Positions 25,399 through 31,484 of a DNA stretch of 31,484 nt are shown in pieces; the stretch's first letter is position 1; each line of letters begins with the position of its first letter. The DNA lies in contig CALCMV010000430.1 in the NCBI GenBank assembly GCA_937967535.1, positions 1 to 31,484 of the forward strand, read 5' to 3'. The stretch is from an uncultured Saprospiraceae bacterium. GTDB lineage: Bacteria; Bacteroidota; Bacteroidia; Chitinophagales; Saprospiraceae. A program made the position numbers and the translations under genes. The notes below the pieces were generated by a model, which worked only from the letters and a program-made list of their open reading frames with translations, did no database searches and had not been told where the DNA came from.

Positions 25399-26596
25399 TA
25401 TTAAAACTTACACAGAGTTTGACCTGTTTTTGATAACTGCTCAAACCCTCTTTGTCTTATTTACTCTTGGGATGACTTGGGTGTATATCGCCTTCATGTG
25501 GCGGTATATTTTGGGTTGGTGGTCTTTACCTTTTTTTCAAAAAAATAAAAAAAATAAAAATACGACTACAATAAGCGTCCTCATTGCGGCACGAAATGAG
25601 GAAGAAAATATAAGCGCAACACTTCAAGCCGTTTTAGCTCAAAATTACCCTGCACATCTTTACCAAATCATTGTTATTGACGATTTTTCTACGGATAATA
25701 CCGCACAAATTATTCATGAATTTTCTGATAAATACAATAATGTAAAACTCCTCAAACTCGCAGATTACATCAATCCGAAAATTTTACAATCATTCAAAAA
25801 AAAAGCTATCGAAATTGGTGTACAAAATGCTGAAAATAAATTGATTGTCCAGACAGATGCCGATTGTATCATGGGCAATGATTGGCTCAAAATAATAGCA
25901 GATTATTACGAAACACACCAAGCCAAATTCATCGCTGCACCCGTTATTTTTTTTGATGAAAAAAACACCTTCCAACGTTTTCAATCACTGGATTTTATCG
26001 GAATGATGGGCGTGAATGGTGCGGGTATTTTTCGGAAATTTCACTATCTCTGCAATGGGGCAAATCTCGCCTACGAGCGCAGGGTATTCCAAGAAGTAAA
26101 GGGCTTTGAAGGCATTGACCAAAAAGCCTCCGGCGACGACCTGATGCTGCTCCAAAAAATCGCTAAACAATACCCCAATGACATCGCTTTTCTTAAAAAT
26201 ACTGCCGCGATTACCTACACCAAACCCAAGCGTACCTTGAGCGATTTTATGCAGCAACGCATCCGTTGGGCAAGCAAAACGACCAACTATCCAGATAAAG
26301 GTGTGACCTTTACATGGGCATTGATTTGGCTGTTTTGTATCAGTATTCCGATAAATTTGGTGGCGGGAATTTTTGTACCTGTCTTGCTGTATTTTGGCTT
26401 GCTACAATTAGCCATCAAAATTCTATTGGATTATATTTTTCTTGCAAGTGTAGCGACTTCGCTCAACCGTCGGGATTTGGTGCGAATGTCGGTCTACATT
26501 CCTGCCATTTTTCTCGAATTGAGCTATGTGATAGTAATAGGTTTATTGGGATTATTCGTCAAAAAATACGAATGGAAAGGAAGAAAAGTACAATAA
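25388..26596 (+). CDS. Membrane-bound GT2-family glycosyltransferase
   Basis: A 402-residue processive-type GT2 enzyme. One N-terminal membrane helix (about 8-32) is followed by the GT-A domain: TISVLIAARNEEENISATL, then IIVIDDFSTDNTAQII. The DxD is QTDADC, the acceptor acidic motif is KASGDDLMLLQK, and QQRIRWASK is the (Q/R)xxRW motif. Three or four C-terminal membrane helices follow. It would add sugars at the inner-membrane face. The frame is open further upstream to 25289, but that part lies inside the previous gene; ATG at 25388 (MTSDIKTYTEF) is the likely start and overlaps the previous stop by 11 bp. It is the last + strand gene of the glycan run. Confidence 0.92.
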   Translation: MTSDIKTYTEFDLFLITAQTLFVLFTLGMTWVYIAFMWRYILGWWSLPFFQKNKKNKNTTTISVLIAARNEEENISATLQAVLAQNYPAHLYQIIVIDDFSTDNTAQIIHEFSDKYNNVKLLKLADYINPKILQSFKKKAIEIGVQNAENKLIVQTDADCIMGNDWLKIIADYYETHQAKFIAAPVIFFDEKNTFQRFQSLDFIGMMGVNGAGIFRKFHYLCNGANLAYERRVFQEVKGFEGIDQKASGDDLMLLQKIAKQYPNDIAFLKNTAAITYTKPKRTLSDFMQQRIRWASKTTNYPDKGVTFTWALIWLFCISIPINLVAGIFVPVLLYFGLLQLAIKILLDYIFLASVATSLNRRDLVRMSVYIPAIFLELSYVIVIGLLGLFVKKYEWKGRKVQ

Positions 26597-26618
26597 ACAA
26601 ACACAAGTAAAAGTTCAA

Positions 26619-26656
26619 ACTCGCTACTCGGTTACTCGCTACTCGGCTACTCACTC
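26619..26656. repeat. ACTCGCT/ACTCGGTT array between convergent genes
   Basis: Units ACTCGCT, ACTCGGTT, ACTCGCT, ACTCGGCT and ACTCACTC lie downstream of both the GT2 gene (+) and the ferredoxin gene (-), and include the ferredoxin stop codon. It is one of two clear arrays not placed before a start codon. No terminator hairpin is evident. Confidence 0.7.
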
Positions 26657-26967
26657 CCCGGTGCCAGCCGTATCACCAAGCCATCCAATGCCTCCGTCAA
26701 ATGCAATTGACAACCAAGCCGACTATTATCTTCGACAAAAAAGGCTTGGTCGAGCATATCTTCTTCATCTTCCGACATTTCAGGCAATTCGTTGTCTGTT
26801 TCTACATAACAATGGCATGAGGCACACAATGCCATCCCTCCGCAAGTACCTTCCACCGGCAAATCCATTGCCTTACAAATTTCCATCATATTGAAATTCA
26901 TATCCGTTGGGGCTTCTGTCTCATGACGCTCACCTTCGCGGTCTATTACCGTGATTTTTATTTCCAT
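26647..26967 (-). CDS. 2Fe-2S ferredoxin, adrenodoxin type
   Basis: A 106-residue soluble electron carrier. The cluster ligands are Cys42, Cys48 and Cys51 in GTCGGMALCASC and Cys86 in SRLGCQLHL (C-x5-C-x2-C-x34-C), the pattern of ISC/adrenodoxin-type ferredoxins, not the plant type. The acidic stretch MSEDEEDMLD is the usual partner-binding helix. It is the first gene of opposite strand after the glycan run and is probably a housekeeping gene that marks the border of the locus. Its 5' leader on the - strand again carries heptads (CTTGCAA, TCTGCAA, GCTACAA) just before the ATG. A TAnnTTTG-like box lies 114 bp upstream. Confidence 0.95.
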   Translation of the reverse strand: MEIKITVIDREGERHETEAPTDMNFNMMEICKAMDLPVEGTCGGMALCASCHCYVETDNELPEMSEDEEDMLDQAFFVEDNSRLGCQLHLTEALDGLVIRLAPGSE

Positions 26968-26969
26968 TT

Positions 26970-26999
26970 GAATGAGTTGTAGCTTGCAGATTGCAAGTT
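26970..26999 (-). repeat. Heptad leader of the ferredoxin gene
   Basis: Read on the - strand the bases before the ATG are CTTGCAA, TCTGCAA, GCTACAA and CTCATTC. The array is G-poor on that strand, as the + strand arrays are on theirs. It also includes the small palindrome CTTGCA-GAT-TGCAAG at 26983-26997. Confidence 0.55.
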
Positions 27000-27080
27000 T
27001 AGAGCCTGTTTAAAAACGATATTATCTGTTGCACTATTTGAGAACGCGCAATCCGAATTATTTGCTCCTTATAATGAATA

Positions 27081-27088
27081 CAAAAATA
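27081..27088 (-). promoter_or_regulatory. Possible Bacteroidota -7 box for the ferredoxin gene
   Basis: On the - strand this reads TATTTTTG, an exact TAnnTTTG match, about 114 bp before the ferredoxin ATG. No good -33 TTTG box lies at the expected distance, so support is weak. Confidence 0.3.
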
Positions 27089-27176
27089 GGTGTTTTTGTT
27101 TGAATTTATTTTGAAGTTGACATCTTTTACCCTTCGTTTAAATATGCTCTAAATAATATATTCATCTGACCAGCCA

Positions 27177-27686
27177 TCAAGCAATCGTCAAATCTTCCAA
27201 ATTCAAATTCAAAATCCGTATTTGTCGTCGTTCATTTATTTTGAAGTTACGCTTCTTAAATGCCCACCGCAAAACAGCACCTAGCACCATTGCCACTCCG
27301 CCTATAATAAAGCCACTTGCGGTCAAAACAGTTCCCGAAATCAAAGCATCAAAGGTACCGATTCCTAACATGACTCCTCCAAAACCAAACAAATTTCTAC
27401 CCAAATTATAGCGTCGGTGATTCTGTGCGACTACTTGAATTTCAGTGATTTCGTGGAGAAAAACTTCTCCTTTGGGCAGTGTGATTTTCCCGCTTGTTTC
27501 GTCCAAATCTACGATGGGTAGAATGTAAAATTTATCGTCCCCCATCACCTTGAAGCGCAACTCATCGCCTACATGAAATCTCATGGCTTTCTTTTTGCCA
27601 AACATATCCATTTGAATGAATTTTTGGGCAAAAAGGACTTGCCCGCTTATCAGCAAGCAACAAATTGATAATAAAAAAATACGCAT
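27177..27686 (-). CDS. Secreted or membrane hypothetical protein
   Basis: I do not recognise this 169-residue protein. It begins with a clear signal peptide, MRIFLLSICCLLISGQVLFA, probably cut before QKF. A beta-rich middle follows (VGDELRFKVMGDDKFYILPI, VDLDETSGKITLPKGEVFL). Then come one or two hydrophobic, glycine-rich segments at about 107-135 (FGFGGVMLGIGTFDALISG and onward) and a basic end. The frame is open 40 codons further upstream, but the signal peptide fixes the start at 27686. Its 5' end faces the small gene at 27836, so the 149 bp between them hold divergent promoters. Confidence 0.75.
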   Translation of the reverse strand: MRIFLLSICCLLISGQVLFAQKFIQMDMFGKKKAMRFHVGDELRFKVMGDDKFYILPIVDLDETSGKITLPKGEVFLHEITEIQVVAQNHRRYNLGRNLFGFGGVMLGIGTFDALISGTVLTASGFIIGGVAMVLGAVLRWAFKKRNFKINERRQIRILNLNLEDLTIA

Positions 27687-27747
27687 AATTTGGTTTATTT
27701 TTTGGTGCAACGATACAATGGCTGCTAACGTTGCCAACGAAAAAGTG

Positions 27748-27755
27748 TATATTTG
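27748..27755 (+). promoter_or_regulatory. Possible Bacteroidota -7 box for the 27836 gene
   Basis: TATATTTG fits the TAnnTTTG consensus exactly and lies about 80 bp before the ATG at 27836, in a divergent spacer where a promoter is needed. A TTG at 27731 is the only -33 candidate and is slightly too near. Confidence 0.35.
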
Positions 27756-27835
27756 TTCATCCATAACACAGATATTCATGCTCTGTGCTTCGACCAACAT
27801 AGACAAAAATATCTATATTACGTAAAAAATAATAA

Positions 27836-28030
27836 ATGTTAGACTTCATACTACTCTACCTCGACCCCGGCACCGGCAGCTTGATTGTACAAGCCATTAT
27901 TGCCGGATTTTTGGCACTTGCTTTTTATTTTAAAATGGCAAAAAACGCTGTAACGGATTGGGTACTGGGATTGTTCGGAAAAAAGAGAACTACTGAAGAA
28001 GAATTGACCAATGATGAAAGCACTCAATAG
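27836..28030 (+). CDS. Small membrane protein with DPGTGS motif
   Basis: A 64-residue protein with the N-terminal motif LYLDPGTGSLIVQAIIAG, one hydrophobic helix at about 15-33, and a basic then acidic cytosolic tail (LFGKKRTTEEELTNDESTQ). I know proteins of this appearance as short conserved hypotheticals next to methyltransferase or glycan genes, but no function is established. It overlaps the following methyltransferase gene by 20 bp in another frame, which implies translational coupling and a joint role. The DPGTGS sequence before a membrane helix is probably a turn at the membrane surface. Confidence 0.75.
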   Translation: MLDFILLYLDPGTGSLIVQAIIAGFLALAFYFKMAKNAVTDWVLGLFGKKRTTEEELTNDESTQ

Positions 28031-29381
28031 TTCTTTCCGCGACCCAAGTGGTTTCGTTTTTCAACAGGATAATCAAATTTTTCGTGTTGTAAATAATTCA
28101 TATCGAGACAATTACGACTCGTTAATGTCAAAATTATATCCAGTACTCACCCAAGCCAAATTGCTGATACCGCATACCGAAATTGACTTCGATACTACGA
28201 AAAATACCCATCAGTACAAACTCCTTCAAGCCGAAAAAATTCCCTTTATTTCCTATCCTTACGAATGGTCGTTTAGCCAATATCAAGATGCTGCACTAAG
28301 CACTCTCGCCATACAAAAAAAAGCCCTCCAACAAGATATGACACTCAAAGATGCGAGTGCTTATAATATCCAATTTCATAAAGGTAAAGCTATTTTTATT
28401 GATACACTTTCTTTTGAAAAATATGAGGAAGGCAGTCCGTGGCTTGCTTACGGGCAGTTTTGCCGACACTTCCTCGCACCACTCGCACTCATGTCGTATC
28501 ACGACCCGCGTATGGGCGCGATGATGCGCGATTATATAGATGGTATTCCATTGGATTTGGCGAGTCGTTTATTGCCCTTTCGGAGTCGTTTTCGTGTGCC
28601 TTTGTTTCTGCATATTCATCTGCACGCAAGCAGTCAAAAACGACATGCCAATTCCGAAAATCATACTGCAAAAAGCAATCGAAAAATCAGTCGTGCCGCC
28701 ATGATGGGTTTGATAGACAGCTTGGAAAATGGCATCAAAAAACTCCGACTAAAAACCAACACAACAGAATGGGGAGCTTATTATGAAGAAACAATTTTGA
28801 GCGATGATTATTTAGCAAAAAAACAAAGGCTGGTTAGTGGTTTTTTGGAAAATACAAACGCAAAATTAACATGGGATTTGGGGGCAAATGATGGTACATT
28901 TAGCCGCCTTGCTGCACAACGCGCCTATACAATTTCATTCGACATTGACCACCTTGCTGTTGAGTATAATTATTTGAAAATCAAGGAGAAAAAGGAAAAA
29001 AATATACTTCCGCTACTACTCGACCTTACCAACCCAAGCCCTGCCATCGGTTGGAATAATGAAGAACGCAATAGCGTATTCAAACGAGAAAAACCGGACT
29101 TGATTTTGGCATTGGCATTGGTGCATCATTTGGCGATTTCCAATAATGTTCCTCTCCACAAACTGGCTGCTTTTTTTGCTGAATTGACCTCGCAACTTAT
29201 CATCGAATTTGTACCCAAAAGCGACCCGCGTGTGCGTACACTGTTGGCTACACGCGAAGATATTTTTCCCGATTATACACAAGTAGGTTTTGAAGCGGCT
29301 TTTAATAAATATTTTACGATAAAAAACCAACAAAAAATAGAAGGTACTGACCGTATTTTGTACTTGATGGCACAAAAATAA
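28011..29381 (+). CDS. Class I SAM-dependent methyltransferase, NoeA-like
   Basis: A 456-residue protein. The N-terminal half begins SSFRDPSGFVFQQDNQIFRV and contains YNIQFHKGKAIFIDTLSFEK. The C-terminal half is a Rossmann methyltransferase with motif I LTWDLGANDGTFSRLA and the acidic end of strand 2 SFDIDHLAVEYNY. PDLILALALVHHLAIS follows as motif IV. The FRDP...G opening recalls NoeA-type nodulation methyltransferases, from memory only. The start overlaps the preceding small membrane protein gene, so the two are coupled. The methyl acceptor is not known. A strong hairpin directly after the stop ends the unit. Confidence 0.85.
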   Translation: MMKALNSSFRDPSGFVFQQDNQIFRVVNNSYRDNYDSLMSKLYPVLTQAKLLIPHTEIDFDTTKNTHQYKLLQAEKIPFISYPYEWSFSQYQDAALSTLAIQKKALQQDMTLKDASAYNIQFHKGKAIFIDTLSFEKYEEGSPWLAYGQFCRHFLAPLALMSYHDPRMGAMMRDYIDGIPLDLASRLLPFRSRFRVPLFLHIHLHASSQKRHANSENHTAKSNRKISRAAMMGLIDSLENGIKKLRLKTNTTEWGAYYEETILSDDYLAKKQRLVSGFLENTNAKLTWDLGANDGTFSRLAAQRAYTISFDIDHLAVEYNYLKIKEKKEKNILPLLLDLTNPSPAIGWNNEERNSVFKREKPDLILALALVHHLAISNNVPLHKLAAFFAELTSQLIIEFVPKSDPRVRTLLATREDIFPDYTQVGFEAAFNKYFTIKNQQKIEGTDRILYLMAQK

Positions 29382-29413
29382 AAGGTCACTCCGAAAATAC
29401 CGGAGTGACCTTT
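29381..29413. terminator. Bidirectional intrinsic terminator
   Basis: A perfect 13-bp stem (AAAGGTCACTCCG and its complement) around the 7-base loop AAAATAC, flanked by A/T-rich bases on both sides. It starts at the last base of the methyltransferase stop and lies 31 bp after the end of the convergent beta-helix gene, so it can serve both. Confidence 0.88.
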
Positions 29414-29443
29414 ATTATGAAAAACAGAGAACTCATTTTCCAA

Positions 29444-31484
29444 TTAGGAAAAAGCAACTTCTTTTTCTTTCTGACGAATACTCACCACACCAATAATTAA
29501 CATCAATAACATTAATATAATCAAACTCCACTCTCCAAGCGTAGGGACACTTTCTACTGGGCAGTCTGCGGGACTTTCGTAAGCACCTATATCGCGTACA
29601 CCACCTTCGACTGCCGAACCGTTTTGTGCGGCTGCATTATCTGCCGGATTACCCATGTCAACGGCTTGGCTACTGGCGCACAGTAGTGCATGCGTCTGTG
29701 TAGGTCCGCCGTTGTCGGCAAGTGGTTGTAGTCCTGCGTCGCCGGATTTATCCGAACCTTGAGCGGGAAATACTCCGGCATCATCCTGCCCTACAAGATT
29801 GAAACCATTGGAAACCAAATTGGCTCCGGCTACATCCTGTCCGGCACCGCCGGATGTATTGTCCGCTACTATTGAACTCAAAAGACTAACTGCATTTGAA
29901 AGATTATTGATACCACCACCGTCTCCGGCTGCGCTATTATTGGCAATTGTTGTGGCATTAATCGTAATTGTTCCGTCGTCATTGTTGACACCACCGCCTG
30001 TTCCGGCAGTTGTGTTGCCCGATACGGTTGTATAATCAGTCGTCACTGTACCACCCGCAACATTCTGAATACCACCACCTGCACCGGCTACACCGTCGGT
30101 GATGTTATTAGAAATCGTAGTATAGGTAATATTAATCGTACCACCATTATTGAATACACCGCCACCGCCTTGGTCGGCAGGGTCGCCGCTTGCAGTATTG
30201 CCATCTATGGTTGTAGTGGTGATAGTCATCACGCCGCTACCGTTCCATACGCCACCGCCTTCGGCTGAGGCAGTATTGCCATTGATAGTGCTTTGTGCAA
30301 TATCCATATCGCCGGGACCTGTGATGTGAATACCACCACCATTTCCGGGAGATGCGCCTGTGCTGTTATCATTGATAATAACATTCGTAATCGTCACGAC
30401 TGTACCTGCGCCTGAATTGTCTTCAATACCACCACCTGCACGTACAGATGTATTGCCATTTATAGTTGTGTTGGTTACGGTCAATGTTCCGCCTGCATCA
30501 TTCAGAATACCACCACCTGAACCGGCTGCACCGTCAGCTACGTTATTATTGATGGTACTCATGTCAATGATGACAGTACCACCATTATTGAATACACCGC
30601 CACCGCCTTGGTCGGCAGGGTCACCGCTTGCTGTGTTATTATTAATCGTGACACTGGTGACGGTCATTACGCCGCTACCGTTCCACAATCCACCGCCTTC
30701 GGCTGATGCTGTATTGCCATTCACTGTACCGCCACTGATGTCTAAGTCACCGGGACCTGTAATGTGAATACCACCACCATTTCCGGGCGAACCACCTGTT
30801 GTATTATTATCAATAATGCAATCGGTCACAACGAAAGTCGTACCTGCACCAGAGTTATCTTCGATACCACCACCTGCGCGTACTGATGTATTGCCTGTGA
30901 TAGTTGTATTAGTTACGGTCAAATTTCCACCCGCATCATTCAAGATACCACCACCGCTACCGGCTGCGCCATCTGCTACATTATTGGTAATTGTTGACAT
31001 ATCAATGATGACTGTACCGCCTACATTGAATACACCACCACCACCTTGGTCGGCACCTGCACCGGAGGCTACATTGCTGTCGATTGTTACACTTGTAACG
31101 GTCATTGTACCTGTACCGTTCCACAATCCACCACCTTCGGCTGCTGCTGTGTTACCATTTACAGTACCACCTGAAATATCAAGGTCACCGGGACCTGTGA
31201 TGTGAATACCACCACCATTTCCGGGTGAGCCACCTGTTGTATTATTATCAATCGTACAATCGGTCACAACGAAAGTCGTTCCTGCACCAGAGTTATCTTC
31301 AATACCACCACCTGCACGTACTGATGTATTGCCTGTGATAACAGTATTCGTGACGGTCAGGCTTCCACCTGCATCATTCAAAATACCACCACCTGAACCG
31401 GCTGCACCGTTGGCTACGTTATTGGTAATTGTACAATTGTTCACATTGACGACACCGCCGCCACCAACGTTGAAAATCGCGCCA
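29444..31484 (-). CDS. Parallel beta-helix surface protein with IPTL-CTERM-like sorting tail, 5' end outside window
   Basis: The frame is open to the right edge; at least 680 residues are visible. Most of it is beta-helix coils beginning GGG[ILV] with TxTxNTxxGNT-type strands, in a 146-residue higher-order unit of five coils of about 27-32 residues (GGGVFN, GGGILN, GGGIED, GGGIHI, GGGLWN). Near the end is GGPTQTHAL...RDIGAYE, the choice-of-anchor Q-type ending. The C-terminus has VPTLGEW, a hydrophobic helix (SLIILMLLMLIIGVVSI) and a basic RQKEK. This resembles IPTL-CTERM signals processed by exosortase H-type enzymes; none is in the window. It is probably an adhesin or other exported surface protein. 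Confidence 0.9.
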   Translation of the reverse strand, partial: GAIFNVGGGGVVNVNNCTITNNVANGAAGSGGGILNDAGGSLTVTNTVITGNTSVRAGGGIEDNSGAGTTFVVTDCTIDNNTTGGSPGNGGGIHITGPGDLDISGGTVNGNTAAAEGGGLWNGTGTMTVTSVTIDSNVASGAGADQGGGGVFNVGGTVIIDMSTITNNVADGAAGSGGGILNDAGGNLTVTNTTITGNTSVRAGGGIEDNSGAGTTFVVTDCIIDNNTTGGSPGNGGGIHITGPGDLDISGGTVNGNTASAEGGGLWNGSGVMTVTSVTINNNTASGDPADQGGGGVFNNGGTVIIDMSTINNNVADGAAGSGGGILNDAGGTLTVTNTTINGNTSVRAGGGIEDNSGAGTVVTITNVIINDNSTGASPGNGGGIHITGPGDMDIAQSTINGNTASAEGGGVWNGSGVMTITTTTIDGNTASGDPADQGGGGVFNNGGTINITYTTISNNITDGVAGAGGGIQNVAGGTVTTDYTTVSGNTTAGTGGGVNNDDGTITINATTIANNSAAGDGGGINNLSNAVSLLSSIVADNTSGGAGQDVAGANLVSNGFNLVGQDDAGVFPAQGSDKSGDAGLQPLADNGGPTQTHALLCASSQAVDMGNPADNAAAQNGSAVEGGVRDIGAYESPADCPVESVPTLGEWSLIILMLLMLIIGVVSIRQKEKEVAFS
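30152..31465 (-). repeat. Three tandem 438-bp repeats in the beta-helix gene
   Basis: Shared words recur at exactly 438-bp steps: GAATACACC at 30152, 30590 and 31028, and GATGTGAATACCACCACC at 30326, 30764 and 31202. Each repeat encodes 146 residues. Long stretches of the copies are nearly identical at the DNA level, so copy number could change by recombination or slippage. Confidence 0.9.

Noticed and set aside
26597..26646. Terminator between the convergent GT2 and ferredoxin genes
   Set aside because: The spacer is a tandem ACTCG array without a stable stem or T-run; no hairpin could be supported.
27687..27806. 40-residue upstream extension of the secreted hypothetical protein
   Set aside because: It would bury a standard signal peptide inside the protein; the start at 27686 is far more likely.
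29799..31205. Several proline-rich open frames on the + strand opposite the beta-helix gene
   Set aside because: They mirror the glycine-rich repeats of the - strand gene (GGG/GGN read as PPP/PPL) and repeat with the same 438-bp period; no independent start signals or known domains.

Overview
This window looks like part of a surface or exopolysaccharide locus from a member of the Bacteroidota. The grounds are A/T-rich DNA, start codons without Shine-Dalgarno sequences, a few TAnnTTTG-like promoter boxes, and the mix of gene families. A VPTLGEW (IPTL-CTERM-like) sorting tail hints at the Saprospiria, but lineage below phylum is a guess. I saw no rRNA, tRNA or CRISPR array.

Layout. From the left edge to about 26.6 kb nearly every gene is on the + strand with short spacers or overlaps, like one long operon or a few. 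In order: a cut methyltransferase, a sulfotransferase, two tandem Wzx-type flippases, a glycosyltransferase, a second sulfotransferase, an AsnB-type amidotransferase, a broken 5' copy and then an intact copy of a GT4 glycosyltransferase separated by a REP doublet, a two-gene RloA/RloB-like defence cassette, a second AsnB, another GT4, an MBOAT O-acyltransferase with an SGNH-type partner, a two-domain dehydrogenase (Zn-ADH plus Gfo/Idh/MocA), a 586-bp AT-rich spacer, a beta-helix lipoprotein, a Wzy/WaaL-type polymerase or ligase, an SDR epimerase, a small membrane protein and a membrane GT2. After this come a ferredoxin and a secreted hypothetical protein on the - strand, a tiny membrane protein overlapping a methyltransferase on the + strand, a bidirectional terminator, and a - strand beta-helix surface protein with 438-bp repeats that runs off the right edge.

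How they work together. The inferred product is a glycan made by a flippase/polymerase route. Glycosyltransferases build it, an epimerase and dehydrogenase supply sugars, and it is decorated by sulfation (two sulfotransferases), amidation (two AsnB-like proteins), O-acylation (MBOAT + SGNH) and possibly methylation. The beta-helix lipoprotein may be a polysaccharide lyase or epimerase. Initiation and outer-membrane export genes are not in the window.

Most unusual signal. Almost every spacer of this locus consists of degenerate tandem 7- or 8-bp repeats. They are G-poor on the coding strand and run up to, or into, the next start codon. In four spacers an inverted copy of the array lies at the 3' end of the preceding gene, so the spacer could fold into a long hairpin. 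The largest case, around 20151-20789, has three nested pairs of inverted segments with a common centre near 20475.
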